Below are positions 8,049 to 17,288 of a stretch of DNA of 64,000 nt, in pieces. The notes under the pieces were generated by a model. It was not told the origin of the DNA. It did no database searches and saw nothing but the letters and a program-made list of their open reading frames with translations. The stretch is from Devosia subaequoris (lineage in GTDB: Bacteria; Pseudomonadota; Alphaproteobacteria; Rhizobiales; Devosiaceae): contig NZ_JACIEW010000001.1 of the NCBI RefSeq assembly GCF_014197055.1, forward strand, positions 124,001 to 188,000, in the 5' to 3' direction. Positions within the stretch are counted from its first letter, which is position 1; each line of letters starts with the position of its first letter. A program made the translations under genes and the position numbers.

Positions 8049-9548
8049 ATGACCCTCGTTGATACCCGCACCCCTGACAAGAAGCGCCTGATTTCCGGTT
8101 CGACCGGCGACTGGGAGGTGATCATCGGCATGGAAGTGCATGCGCAGGTGACCAGTGAGAGCAAGCTGTTCTCAGGCTCCTCGACCGCCTTTGGTAATCC
8201 GCCCAATGCCAATGTCAGCTTCGTGGATGCCGGGATGCCTGGCATGCTGCCGGTGATCAACGAGGAATGCGTGCGACAGGCGGTGCGCACCGGGCTTGGA
8301 CTTAGAGCTCAGATCAACAATCGCTCGGTCTTTGACCGGAAGAACTACTTCTATCCGGATCAGCCCCCAGGCTACCAGATCTCTCAGTACAAGGATCCGA
8401 TCGTTGGCGAGGGCAAAGTGTTGCTCGATGTCGACGGCGAACGGGTCGAGATCGGCATCGAGCGACTGCATCTTGAAACCGATGCGGGCAAGCTACTGCA
8501 TGACCAGCATCCCAATATGAGCTTCGTCGACCTCAACCGGGCCGGTGTTGCGCTGATGGAGATTGTCTCCAAGCCCGACCTGAGGTCCTCGGAAGAGGCC
8601 AAGGCTTATCTGGGCAAGCTGCGCACCATTCTGCGCTACCTTGGCACCTGTGATGGCAATATGGAGCAGGGCTCCATGCGCGCTGACGTCAACGTCTCAG
8701 TGCGCCGTCCCGGTGGGGAGTTCGGCACGCGCTGCGAAATCAAGAACGTCAACTCCATCCGCTTTGCCGGTCAAGCCATCGAGTACGAAGCTCGCCGTCA
8801 GATCGACATTCTCGAAGACGGTGGTGAAGTCGAGCAGGAAACCCGGCTGTTTGACCCAAAGCTGGGCGAAACCCGCTCCATGCGCTCCAAGGAGGATGCG
8901 CAGGACTATCGTTACTTCCCTGATCCCGACTTGCTGCCGCTCGAATTCGACGATGCCTTCGTGTCAGAACTAGCCCAGCACCTGCCGGAGCTGCCTGATG
9001 AGAAGCAGGCCCGTTTCATCACCGACTATGGTGTGACGGCCTATGACGCGATGGTGCTGACGCTCGACCGCGAAACAGCCGATTTCTACGAACTCTGCGT
9101 GTCGCATGGAGGCGCCAAGCGCGACGGCAAGGCTGTGGCGAACATTCTCAATGGCGATGTGGCTGCGTTTGCCAACAGCCAAGGTCTCGCCGTATGGGAA
9201 ACGCATCTTCAGCCGTCGCAAATCGCGGGGCTGGTCGACCTTATCGCGGGTGGCACGATCTCGTCCAAGGGCGGCAAGGATGTGCTGCAAATCATGATTG
9301 CCGAGGAGCCCGAAGGGGTGCCGGCCGAAATCGTCGAGCGCCGCGGGCTCAAGCAGGTGACCGATCTGGGGGCGATCGAGAAGATCGTGGATGAAATCAT
9401 CGCCGCCAATCCAGAGCAGGTCGAAAAGGTCAAGGCCAAGCCGACAATGATCGGCTGGTTCGTAGGCCAAGCGATGAAGGCTTCGGGTGGCAAGGCCAAT
9501 CCGCAGGCGCTTAACGAGCTAATGAAACAGAAACTCGGCGTCGAGTAA
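8049..9548 (+). CDS. gatB: Asp-tRNA(Asn)/Glu-tRNA(Gln) amidotransferase subunit B
   Basis: A 499-residue GatB, the kinase and tRNA-binding subunit that phosphorylates the Glu/Asp-tRNA and receives ammonia from GatA. It shows the GMEVHAQV motif near residue 29, [27 protein letters not shown] near 96-114, and the [14 protein letters not shown] block near 290. A C-terminal YqeY-like helical tail ends [18 protein letters not shown]. The ATG at 8049 is preferred over an upstream start at 7986 that would lie inside the GNAT gene. It is separated from gatCA by five other genes. Confidence 0.97.
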   Translation: MTLVDTRTPDKKRLISGSTGDWEVIIGMEVHAQVTSESKLFSGSSTAFGNPPNANVSFVDAGMPGMLPVINEECVRQAVRTGLGLRAQINNRSVFDRKNYFYPDQPPGYQISQYKDPIVGEGKVLLDVDGERVEIGIERLHLETDAGKLLHDQHPNMSFVDLNRAGVALMEIVSKPDLRSSEEAKAYLGKLRTILRYLGTCDGNMEQGSMRADVNVSVRRPGGEFGTRCEIKNVNSIRFAGQAIEYEARRQIDILEDGGEVEQETRLFDPKLGETRSMRSKEDAQDYRYFPDPDLLPLEFDDAFVSELAQHLPELPDEKQARFITDYGVTAYDAMVLTLDRETADFYELCVSHGGAKRDGKAVANILNGDVAAFANSQGLAVWETHLQPSQIAGLVDLIAGGTISSKGGKDVLQIMIAEEPEGVPAEIVERRGLKQVTDLGAIEKIVDEIIAANPEQVEKVKAKPTMIGWFVGQAMKASGGKANPQALNELMKQKLGVE

Positions 9549-9595
9549 GCCTAGGCATCGCCTGCCGAGAACTGTCGGATTTAAGCCGTCAAAAT

Positions 9596-9609
9596 GGCCA
9601 AGCTTGGCC
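9596..9609. terminator. palindrome after gatB
   Basis: GGCCAAGCTTGGCC is a perfect 14-base palindrome followed on the plus strand by GCCTTTTG. It lies between gatB and the convergent small gene ending at 9641. It could terminate gatB transcripts weakly. Confidence 0.3.
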
Positions 9610-9640
9610 GCCTTTTGTTGGTCGGCGATGCCGTGCCCAG

Positions 9641-9847
9641 TTAGACTTCTCGCGGACGTGGATCGTGTTGCGGATCCGGGGGAATCTCGGGCGAGGGCGA
9701 GCGGCCGGGCTCTTCCACTGGCTGATCCGGCGTTGGGACCTCGTTCGGCCTGGGCGGCACCGGATCGGCAGGCTGGGGCTGAGGTGGCTCGGGTTGCGGT
9801 ACGATCTCGGGGCTCGTCCGTGGGTCGATATCGGGCTTATCAGGCAT
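9641..9847 (-). CDS. proline-rich small protein, 68 aa
   Basis: The frame from ATG 9847 encodes a protein made mostly of Pro, Glu, Asp and Gln with repeating P-x-P and PEP patterns (for example QPEPPQPQPADPVPPRP). It has no Cys, Trp, Tyr or Phe and is predicted to be disordered and acidic. Similar short PxP-rich acidic proteins occur in Hyphomicrobiales, but I cannot name a family. An upstream in-frame ATG at 9868 would add 7 residues. Composition alone could mimic coding in GC-rich DNA, so confidence is moderate. Confidence 0.5.
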   Translation of the reverse strand: MPDKPDIDPRTSPEIVPQPEPPQPQPADPVPPRPNEVPTPDQPVEEPGRSPSPEIPPDPQHDPRPREV

Positions 9848-9906
9848 ACTTCTTCTCCTGCCGACCAACGAGCGGCTGGCAAGAGAGTTCCCGACCTGTG
9901 CAGGCG

Positions 9907-10488
9907 CTAAGCAGGCTTGCCGACCGCCATTTCTGCCCTCACCTCAAGGTCCGAGTCGAGGAAATCAGGCTCCGCGCTGGCCCCCACTGCATCAAAATAT
10001 CTGCTCATGAAGTTTCGGTAGGAGGCTGCCAAGGCGATGTCAGCAATATTGAGGTCGCTCAGACCGACGGACCGCAGGTGGTCAATGTCCGTCTGGGATA
10101 TGCGCGAAGCGTCCTTCGTAATCTGTTCGGCATAGGCCAGCATCGCCACCTGCTGCTCGGTGAGCCCGGCAGTCCGATAATCCCGGTGGATCGCCAAGGC
10201 CCGCTCCCTGCCCAAGGCGTTTGAGATCAGCTTAAAATAAACATGGGAGCAGTAGCTGGACGGGACAAATTTGGCAGCGACAAAAGTGATCAGCCTAAAA
10301 TTGAGCAGACCCAGGGAAAAGTCGTCCCGCATCTGGTGGAGCAAGTGCTCGGTGGGCATGATCATATCGGGACGGGTCGACCAGCATTGCGTGGCCGCCA
10401 TCACTCTCCCCATTGAGGCAATTTCCGCGTTGTAGAGATCCGCCACTTCACCTGTGGCGTTGGCCGGCTCGATGGTTCTGAGATACAT
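9907..10488 (-). CDS. AhpD-like / carboxymuconolactone decarboxylase family protein
   Basis: A 193-residue all-helical protein of the CMD/AhpD superfamily, like those annotated as peroxidase-related enzymes. The redox region reads SSYCSHVYFKLI near residue 85, so only one cysteine of the usual CxxC pair is present. The conserved LTEQQVAMLAYAEQI and LSDLNIADIALAASYRNFMSR segments follow. The ATG at 10488 is preferred because GGGAGAA lies just upstream; a start at 10506 is possible. It ends well before the proline-rich gene. Thiol peroxidase activity is doubtful with a single Cys. Confidence 0.8.
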   Translation of the reverse strand: MYLRTIEPANATGEVADLYNAEIASMGRVMAATQCWSTRPDMIMPTEHLLHQMRDDFSLGLLNFRLITFVAAKFVPSSYCSHVYFKLISNALGRERALAIHRDYRTAGLTEQQVAMLAYAEQITKDASRISQTDIDHLRSVGLSDLNIADIALAASYRNFMSRYFDAVGASAEPDFLDSDLEVRAEMAVGKPA

Positions 10489-10538
10489 CTGAACTTCTCC
10501 CTGCATGGCGTTTTCCGCTCAACTGGAAGCAATATGAT

Positions 10539-11429
10539 CTACGCAGGAACGCGGCGCCAGATGGCGCGAATGCGCCCGTCTATGAACAGAAGTCCGAAGA
10601 AAATGACCAGCATGCCTACCAGTTGAATAGGCAGGATGGTTTCACCCAAGACGGTTACACCGATTATCAAGGCCGATATCGGCGCGATGAAGGTCGTGGT
10701 AGCAAAATTGGTCGCACCGACACGCGGCAGGATTCGGTACATCATTTGGAAGGTGAAGGTGGTCGATAGCAGTCCAATGGCGAGGGCCGCCCCCCAGGTT
10801 TCACCACGCGTGATGACTGGCAAGCCCTCCGTCAGGAAAGCGATTGGCACGGCCACAAGGGTAGCTCCGGTGAGGGCAATAGAGGCAAAGGCCGTTGGCT
10901 CAATATGCTTGTAGCTGCGGGTGATGTTGAGGGAGAGACCGTAGCACAGGGTTGCGCCCAGACAGGCGGCCACGGCCCAGAGCTGGGATGTTCCACCTTC
11001 TAACAATGCCGGGGAGACCAGGAGTGCGGCGCCGGCAAAGCCTATAGCGACGCCAGCAAACTTGAGCGGCGTGCCTTTTTCACCTCCAATCCAGAAGTGC
11101 GAAATAATAGCGGTCACCATGGGTGTCATGGCGTTGATGATTGCGGCCACGCCGCTGGCCATCTCCGCCTGGGCCAAGGGGAAGAGCGCGAAGGGAATGG
11201 CATAGGCAATAACGCCTAGGCCACCCAGTTGCAGCCAGAGGCGGGGATCGCGCGGAACCGGTTTGCGCAGCGCGAACAGGACGGCCCAGCACCCGAGCGC
11301 ACCGATACCGACGCGGAAAGAGGTGACCCAGACCGGTCCGAGTTCGCGGATTAACACAGCATTGAAAATGAAGGAGCATCCCCAGATGGCACCGAGGAAT
11401 ATGATCCAGAACCAATCGCGCAAATTCAT
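10539..11429 (-). CDS. EamA/DMT-family exporter
   Basis: A 296-residue inner-membrane protein with ten predicted hydrophobic segments arranged as two EamA repeats. The first repeat begins with the GCSFIFNAVLIRELGPVWVTSFRVGIGALGCW region, quoted here only by its start GCSFIFNAVL. The second contains the motif VGATNFATTTFIAPISALI near residue 237. Such transporters export amino acids, metabolites or drugs; the substrate is not predictable. It is a single gene in the same direction as the AhpD-like gene 51 bases further on, so the two may be co-transcribed. Confidence 0.9.
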   Translation of the reverse strand: MNLRDWFWIIFLGAIWGCSFIFNAVLIRELGPVWVTSFRVGIGALGCWAVLFALRKPVPRDPRLWLQLGGLGVIAYAIPFALFPLAQAEMASGVAAIINAMTPMVTAIISHFWIGGEKGTPLKFAGVAIGFAGAALLVSPALLEGGTSQLWAVAACLGATLCYGLSLNITRSYKHIEPTAFASIALTGATLVAVPIAFLTEGLPVITRGETWGAALAIGLLSTTFTFQMMYRILPRVGATNFATTTFIAPISALIIGVTVLGETILPIQLVGMLVIFFGLLFIDGRIRAIWRRVPA

Positions 11430-11530
11430 CGTGCCTGCCCCGTGAACAAGAACGATACGCTACGCCTCACCAGAACAAAGGTCGAACCGATTTTGACGAT
11501 GCGCCTCATCAATTACTGTGATGGGCAGGA

Positions 11531-12115
11531 TCATAGCTTTACCTGGTGGCTGGCCAGCAGGCGCAGCGCTTCGGGGTAGATGCGGTGCTCTTCAACCAAA
11601 AGCCGCTCGGCCAAGGTCTCGGGTGTGTCCCCGGCGGCAACTGGGATGCGCGCCTGGAGGATGGTCGGACCTTCATCCAGGCCGGGGGTGACGAAATGAA
11701 CGGTGCAGCCGTGTTCGGTCACTCCATCGGCAAGGGCACGTTCGTGTGTGTGCAGGCCCTTATAGGCGGGCAGCAGTGAGGGATGGATGTTGATCATCCG
11801 TCCCAGCCAGTGATTGACGAAGTCTTCGCCCAGAATGCGCATGAAACCTGCAAGACAGACGTAGTCGACCTCCCAACTCTCGAGAATCTGGGTCATGGTG
11901 TCTTCGAACATGTCCCGGCTGAGAAACTTGCTCTGCGCAAGCGATGCCGTGGCGATGCCATTGGCGGCGGCGGTTGCCAGACCTGGCGCAGCGGCGCGGT
12001 TGGACAGAACTCCAACAATTTCGGCCGGATAGTCGGGCGCTCTGGCGGCCTCGATCAGTGCGGCCATATTGGAACCGCGGCCGGAAATCAGAATAGCGAC
12101 GCGCTTGCGGGTCAC
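11531..12115 (-). CDS. purN: phosphoribosylglycinamide formyltransferase
   Basis: A 194-residue GAR transformylase that uses 10-formyl-THF to formylate GAR in purine synthesis. The N-terminal [18 protein letters not shown] phosphate-binding loop is at residues 6-23. The catalytic block is [21 protein letters not shown] near 108-128 (Asn and His of the triad), and [13 protein letters not shown] near 140 supplies the Asp. Its start overlaps the purM stop by ATGA, the standard purM-purN order in proteobacteria. Confidence 0.97.
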   Translation of the reverse strand: MTRKRVAILISGRGSNMAALIEAARAPDYPAEIVGVLSNRAAAPGLATAAANGIATASLAQSKFLSRDMFEDTMTQILESWEVDYVCLAGFMRILGEDFVNHWLGRMINIHPSLLPAYKGLHTHERALADGVTEHGCTVHFVTPGLDEGPTILQARIPVAAGDTPETLAERLLVEEHRIYPEALRLLASHQVKL

Positions 12116-13188
12116 AGCGCGAGCTTGCCCCGGAAAGTGACCGGCTCGCCGCTGCGCTCGGTGAGCTGGCCGACGATGGCCGCGATTTCGCCCGATGCGG
12201 TCAGGCTCTCTACAAGTCGGTTTGCGTCATCGGCGGCAACGGCCACCAGCATGCCGACGCCGCAATTGAAGGTGCGTAGCATTTCGCGCTCGCTCATGCC
12301 TCCGACCTGGCTCAGCCAGCCGAAGACCGGCGGCAGGGTGATAGCGCCGAGGTCGATATCGGCGGCCAGCGCATCGGGGAGGACGCGGGGGATATTGTCG
12401 ATGAAGCCGCCGCCGGTGATATGAGCCAGGGCCTTGATCCCAATGCCGTCGCGCAGCGCAGACAGGAGCGGCTTAACGTAAATTCGGGTGGGTTCGAGCA
12501 AGGCTTCGGCGAGTGACTTGTCCGCAATGAAGGGCGCGGGGGCGTCCCAGGCAAGGCCGGACAATTCGACGATCTTGCGAACCAACGAATAGCCGTTTGA
12601 GTGCACGCCCGAAGACGCCATGGCGACCAGCAGATCGCCGGCAGCTATGTCCTTGCGCGGCAGCAGGCCGTCACGTTCGGCGGCGCCGACAGCGAAACCG
12701 GCCAGATCGTAGTCATTGCCATGATACATGCCGGGCATTTCAGCAGTCTCGCCGCCGATCAATGCGCAACCGGCGAGGCGACAGCCATGAGCAATACCTT
12801 CGACGATGGCCTTGCCCTGATCGACGTCGAGCTTGCCGGTGGCCAGATAGTCGAGGAAGAACAGCGGCTCGGCGCCCTGCACGACCAGGTCGTTGACGCA
12901 CATGGCGACCAGATCCTGCCCGATGGTGTCATGTTTGCCGGTGTCGATGGCGATCTTGAGCTTGGTGCCAACCCCGTCATTGGCCGCCACCAGTACAGGA
13001 TCGACAAAGCCGGCGGCCTTGAGATCGAACAAACCGCCAAAGCCGCCGATCTCGCCGTCGGCCCCGGGACGCCGGGTGGAGCGAACTGCCGGCTTGATGG
13101 CTTCAACCAATGCGTTTCCTGCGTCGATGTCGACGCCGGCCTGCTTGTACGACAGGCCGTTTGATGGCAGGTTTTGGGGGTCGGACAT
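12112..13188 (-). CDS. purM: phosphoribosylformylglycinamidine cyclo-ligase
   Basis: A 358-residue AIR synthetase that converts FGAM to AIR using ATP. It shows the Y-K[10 protein letters not shown] opening, the [12 protein letters not shown] substrate loop near residue 68, the [11 protein letters not shown] motif near 146, and the [12 protein letters not shown] block near 186. The ATG at 13188 is chosen over one at 13203 because family members start MSxxxxxGLSYKxAGVDI. It is divergent from the permease gene at 13323; the 134-base gap contains an inverted repeat GGCCGT-TAG-ACGGCC at 13265-13279. Confidence 0.97.
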   Translation of the reverse strand: MSDPQNLPSNGLSYKQAGVDIDAGNALVEAIKPAVRSTRRPGADGEIGGFGGLFDLKAAGFVDPVLVAANDGVGTKLKIAIDTGKHDTIGQDLVAMCVNDLVVQGAEPLFFLDYLATGKLDVDQGKAIVEGIAHGCRLAGCALIGGETAEMPGMYHGNDYDLAGFAVGAAERDGLLPRKDIAAGDLLVAMASSGVHSNGYSLVRKIVELSGLAWDAPAPFIADKSLAEALLEPTRIYVKPLLSALRDGIGIKALAHITGGGFIDNIPRVLPDALAADIDLGAITLPPVFGWLSQVGGMSEREMLRTFNCGVGMLVAVAADDANRLVESLTASGEIAAIVGQLTERSGEPVTFRGKLAL

Positions 13189-13322
13189 GAGCCTTCTTGC
13201 CATGCTGGGGATTGCGGGCGCAATTGCGTGCGCGCGAACCGGATTGGTTGATCTTTTCGGTGCTGGCCGTTAGACGGCCTGATAGCTTTTCGATTACCCA
13301 GACGCAAGGGCCAGCCGGCACT

Positions 13323-14414
13323 ATGGCACTCAGAAATCAAGTGTTCATCTGGATCGGGCTGCTACTTGCTCTGGTCCTGTCGCTTTGGGTGTTCCGCGGC
13401 ATCCTGTTGCCGTTCGTGGTCGGGGCAGCGCTGGCCTATCTACTGAACCCCCTCGTCAATCAGTTGCAGAAATGGCGATTCAATCGCGCGTGGGCAACTG
13501 TGGTGGTGCTGTTCAGCGTGCTGACCGTCGTTATCAGCCTGTTCTTTATGTTCGTACCGCTGATCGGCCAGCAGATCGTCGGGCTGATCCAGCGCCTGCC
13601 GGGCTATGTTGGTGATCTGCAGGCGCTTGCCGCCGCCTGGTCGCCGGAGATCAATGCCTGGCTTGGGCCTGAGCGGGCAGCCCAGTTGCAGACAAGCCTG
13701 AACGATCTGACGCGGCAGGCCCTCGGTTTCATTGCGACCTTGCCTGCGGAATTGGTCAATATAGGGCTGACCGGGGCGGCTGTGGTCGGGTTTACCGTGC
13801 TGGCGCCTGTTGTGGCATTCTATCTGCTGCTCGACTGGGAAGGCATGGTTCGGGGCATTGATGACCTGCTGCCCAAACAGCACAAGGGCGAGGTGAAGGG
13901 CGTTCTGCGCGAGATTGACAAGTCCATGGCCGGAGTGATCCGCGGGCAGGGCAGTGTCCTGCTGCTTGATGCGGCGTTCTATGCCACGGCGATGAGCTTG
14001 ATTGGTCTTAATTACGGCCTGGCCGTTGGCTTGATTGCAGGGCTGTTCAGTTTCGTTCCGTTTGTCGGTTTCGCTCTCGGGCTTGGGCTTTCCGTCGGTA
14101 TCGCGTTGGTGCAATACGCGCCGAATTGGTGGATGATCGTGCTGGTCGCCGGTGTTTATTTCTTCTGGCAGTTCATCGAGGGCAATGTGCTCTATCCCAA
14201 GCTGGTGGGCTCTTCGATCAATATCAATCCGGTCTGGATGATGTTCGCGCTGCTGGGCCTGGGTGCCATTTTCGGGTTTGTGGGACTGTTGCTTGCCGTG
14301 CCAATGGCGGCGATCGCGTCGGTGTTGGTCCGCTATGGGGTGCGCAAGTACAAGGAAAGCTCGCTCTATCTCGGGGTGAGGCGGCGTGCGCCCGGTGACG
14401 ATGCTGCATCCTGA
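13323..14414 (+). CDS. AI-2E family (PerM-type) transporter
   Basis: A 363-residue membrane protein of the PerM/TqsA family with about eight hydrophobic segments. Two lie at the N-terminus (FIWIGLLLALVLSLWVF, residues 8-24), followed by a soluble amphipathic region of about 100 residues, then the conserved C-terminal block with LYPKLVGSSININPVWMM near 297. The ATG at 13323 begins the hydrophobic N-terminus; a start at 13197 would add an unconserved stretch. It overlaps hdaA by 14 bases. The order perM-hda is seen in many proteobacteria. The transported substrate is unknown. Confidence 0.92.
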   Translation: MALRNQVFIWIGLLLALVLSLWVFRGILLPFVVGAALAYLLNPLVNQLQKWRFNRAWATVVVLFSVLTVVISLFFMFVPLIGQQIVGLIQRLPGYVGDLQALAAAWSPEINAWLGPERAAQLQTSLNDLTRQALGFIATLPAELVNIGLTGAAVVGFTVLAPVVAFYLLLDWEGMVRGIDDLLPKQHKGEVKGVLREIDKSMAGVIRGQGSVLLLDAAFYATAMSLIGLNYGLAVGLIAGLFSFVPFVGFALGLGLSVGIALVQYAPNWWMIVLVAGVYFFWQFIEGNVLYPKLVGSSININPVWMMFALLGLGAIFGFVGLLLAVPMAAIASVLVRYGVRKYKESSLYLGVRRRAPGDDAAS

Positions 14415-15129
14415 CCACGGCCCACGGCAATTACCGCTCGATCTGGGACATGAGCCATCCCATGCCGAGGACGATTTTCTGGTGGGGGCCGGCAATGCGA
14501 TGGCGCACGCCCGCATCCTGGCCTGGCCGCATTGGCCTGATGGCATGACACTGCTGATCGGCCCGGCGGCATCGGGCAAATCGCATCTTGGCCGGATCTT
14601 TTGCGAGCGCAGCAAGGCCTTGGTGGTGACACCGGCCACGATTTCCCCGATTGCCTCGGCGGCGGGCCAGGAGGCGCTGCTGATCGAAGATGTCGATCGG
14701 CTGGGCTATGACGAGCATCATCTGTTCCACCTGCTCAACCAGGCCATGCGTGGGTCCCGCACCCTTCTGCTGACCGCGCGGCAGGAGGTTGCGCATTGGC
14801 CACTGCGGACCGATGATGTGCGCTCACGGGTTCGTCGGGCCCCTGTTTTCCGGCTCGAGGTCAGCGACGACATTGAGTTGTCACAGATGTTCGTGAAATT
14901 GTTCGGGGATCGGCAAATCAAAGTCGACCCCAAGGTGATCGGCTATGTGGTCACGCGCATGGAGCGCAGCTCCGAAGAAGCCGCAAGCCTTGTCGAGCTT
15001 ATGGACAGGCTGGCCCTTGCAAAGGGGTCGGCTATTACCCGCACTATAGCGTCGGAGGCCCTGGCGCTGCGCCAGCAGGCGCATGGGCTGGACCGGCAAC
15101 AGGATTGGGACGCTGAGACTGATGAATGA
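14401..15129 (+). CDS. hdaA: DnaA-inactivating AAA+ protein HdaA
   Basis: A 242-residue DnaA-related AAA+ protein without a DNA-binding domain. It starts with a clamp-binding motif RQLPLDLG (about residues 9-16), which lets it bind DnaN and stimulate DnaA-ATP hydrolysis after replication starts. Walker A is [11 protein letters not shown] near 54-64, and the Walker B-like strand [10 protein letters not shown] is near 89-98. The ATG at 14401 lies within the end of the permease gene, and the stop lies within the start of ppk, so the three genes form a compact chain. The HdaA-Ppk link is widespread in this order. Confidence 0.93.
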   Translation: MLHPDHGPRQLPLDLGHEPSHAEDDFLVGAGNAMAHARILAWPHWPDGMTLLIGPAASGKSHLGRIFCERSKALVVTPATISPIASAAGQEALLIEDVDRLGYDEHHLFHLLNQAMRGSRTLLLTARQEVAHWPLRTDDVRSRVRRAPVFRLEVSDDIELSQMFVKLFGDRQIKVDPKVIGYVVTRMERSSEEAASLVELMDRLALAKGSAITRTIASEALALRQQAHGLDRQQDWDAETDE

Positions 15130-17287
15130 AATAAGCGAATTTCCCGAGGCCGAGGGTTCGGTGCCGGATGTCGAGGCGTTGCGTACCAGCCCAGCGCGTT
15201 TCGTCAATCGCGAGGTCAGTTGGCTGCAGTTCAACATGCGGGTGCTGGAAGAAGCCGGCAATGAGGCTCATCCGCTGCTCGAACGGCTGCGTTTTGTCTC
15301 GATCTCGGCCAACAATCTGGACGAGTTCTACATGGTGCGCGTGGCGGGCCTGAAAGGACAAATCCGCGCCGGTATGACCAAGCAAAGCGCCGATGGCCTG
15401 TCTCCTGCAGAGCAGCTCGACGAGATCGCCACGCTCACCCAGCACCTGCAGCTCGAACAGCAGGATCACTGGAAGGAGCTGCGCGAAGAACTTTTTGCGC
15501 AAAATGTGGTGATCCACGAGGCCGACGATCTGACCAATGACCAGATCGCCTATCTGCAGAAACTGTTTCGCGAAGAGATATTCCCGGTCCTGACCCCGAT
15601 CGCGGTCGACCCGGCGCACCCCTTCCCGTTCATTCCCAATCTGGGGCTTGCCCTGGCTTTCGAATTGAAACGGCCCAATAGCGATCAGCCGCTAACTGCG
15701 CTGATACGAATTCCCAGCAATCTGGACCGGTTCATCAACCTGCCCAGCGGACTGGTTTCCGAAGGACGTTCGGAGGTGGTGACCATCGACACGTTGGTCA
15801 AACTCTTCTTCCACAAGATGTTTCCCGGTCACGAAGTGGTCGGTTCCGGGGCCTTTCGGGTTATTCGCGACAGCGAAATCGAGATCGACGACGAAGCGGC
15901 CGATCTGGTGGTTGAGTTCGAGAGCGCGCTGCGCCAGCGTCGCCGCGGTCAGGTCATTCGACTGGAAATAGAGCGTTCGATGCCGCGCGCCCTCAAGCGA
16001 CAGATTGGTGAGCAACTCGGGGTCACGGAAGCCGATCTGTTCGAGGTGCATGGTTTCCTGGGACTGGCCGATGCCCGCAAGATCTGTGACGTGGACCGCC
16101 CGGATCTCAAGTTCACGCCCTATCTGGCACGCTTTCCAGAGCGGATTCGCGACTATAGTGGCGATAATTTTGCCGCCATTCGCGCCAAGGACATTTTGGT
16201 GCATCATCCCTTCGAGAGCTTCGATGTGGTGGCGCAGTTCCTGATGCAGGCGGCGCGCGACCCGGATGTGGTGGCCATCAAGCAGACGCTTTACCGCACC
16301 TCGTCGGACAGCCCGATCGTCAAGGCCCTGGTTCTGGCGGCAGAGGCGGGCAAGTCGGTGACATGTCTGGTCGAACTCAAGGCGCGGTTTGACGAAGAGG
16401 CCAATATTCGCTGGGCCCGTGACCTCGAGCGGGCCGGCGCGCAGGTGGTGTTCGGCTTTGTCGAACTCAAGACGCACGCGAAACTCAGTCAGGTGGTGCG
16501 CCGTGAAAAGGGCAAGCTGGTTAGCTATTGTCACATCGGGACGGGCAATTATCACCCGATTACTGCCAAGATTTATACGGATCTGAGCTATTTCACCATC
16601 GATCCGGCGATTACACGCGATGTGGCACGGGTGTTCAACTTCATTACGGGCTATGCGCGACCGACCGAGCTCGAAACCATCGCCGTTTCGCCGGTCAATC
16701 TGCGTCAAACGCTGATCGACAACGTCGCCCATGAAATCGAGTTGGCGCGCAGCGGCCAGCCCGCCTCGATCCTGCTCAAGATGAACTCGCTGGTTGATCC
16801 GCAGGTAATCGACGCGCTTTACGACGCCAGCCAAGCGGGCGTGAAGGTGGATCTGATCGTGCGCGGCATCTGCTGCCTGAGGCCTGGAATTCCCGGGTTC
16901 TCGGATAATATCCGGGTCAAATCGGTCGTCGGGCGGTTCCTTGAACACAGCCGCATCTATTGCTTCGGCAATGGCGAGACCATGCCCTCCCCGCGTGCCA
17001 AGGTCTATATTTCTTCAGCCGATATCATGGGGCGCAATCTCGACGGCCGGGTGGAGACACTGGTGCCGATCCTCAATGAAACAGTGCACAAGCAGATTTT
17101 GGACCGCATTCTGGTTGCCTATCTCAAGGACAATCAGCAGAGCTGGGAAGTGCTTCCTGATGGAAGCTCAGATCGTATAAGGGTGGGGGAGGGCGAAGAA
17201 CCCTTCAATGCCCACGACTACTTCATGACCAATCCTTCCCTGTCCGGCCGTGGCAGTGCGGGCGAGGCGGAGAGCGACGAGGATTAA
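15122..17287 (+). CDS. ppk: polyphosphate kinase 1
   Basis: A 721-residue Ppk1 that polymerises the gamma-phosphate of ATP into polyphosphate at the membrane. N-terminal and head domains include [19 protein letters not shown] near residue 26 and [16 protein letters not shown] near 60. Two PLD-like catalytic domains follow, with the phospho-accepting histidine in VELKTHAKL near 455 and the second histidine in [11 protein letters not shown] near 474-484, and a later [13 protein letters not shown]. The start ATG overlaps the hdaA end by eight bases. The exopolyphosphatase gene follows after one base. Confidence 0.97.
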   Translation: MNEISEFPEAEGSVPDVEALRTSPARFVNREVSWLQFNMRVLEEAGNEAHPLLERLRFVSISANNLDEFYMVRVAGLKGQIRAGMTKQSADGLSPAEQLDEIATLTQHLQLEQQDHWKELREELFAQNVVIHEADDLTNDQIAYLQKLFREEIFPVLTPIAVDPAHPFPFIPNLGLALAFELKRPNSDQPLTALIRIPSNLDRFINLPSGLVSEGRSEVVTIDTLVKLFFHKMFPGHEVVGSGAFRVIRDSEIEIDDEAADLVVEFESALRQRRRGQVIRLEIERSMPRALKRQIGEQLGVTEADLFEVHGFLGLADARKICDVDRPDLKFTPYLARFPERIRDYSGDNFAAIRAKDILVHHPFESFDVVAQFLMQAARDPDVVAIKQTLYRTSSDSPIVKALVLAAEAGKSVTCLVELKARFDEEANIRWARDLERAGAQVVFGFVELKTHAKLSQVVRREKGKLVSYCHIGTGNYHPITAKIYTDLSYFTIDPAITRDVARVFNFITGYARPTELETIAVSPVNLRQTLIDNVAHEIELARSGQPASILLKMNSLVDPQVIDALYDASQAGVKVDLIVRGICCLRPGIPGFSDNIRVKSVVGRFLEHSRIYCFGNGETMPSPRAKVYISSADIMGRNLDGRVETLVPILNETVHKQILDRILVAYLKDNQQSWEVLPDGSSDRIRVGEGEEPFNAHDYFMTNPSLSGRGSAGEAESDED

Positions 17288-17288
17288 A

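Noticed and set aside
13265-13279. GGCCGT-TAG-ACGGCC inverted repeat between purM and the permease gene
   Set aside because: A six-base arm is common by chance in GC-rich DNA and no matching promoter elements are seen, so it is only mentioned under purM.
13440-14639. Long open frame on the minus strand opposite the PerM-type gene
   Set aside because: It is a GC-rich shadow with composition rich in Arg, Gln and His, opposite a gene with clear family features.
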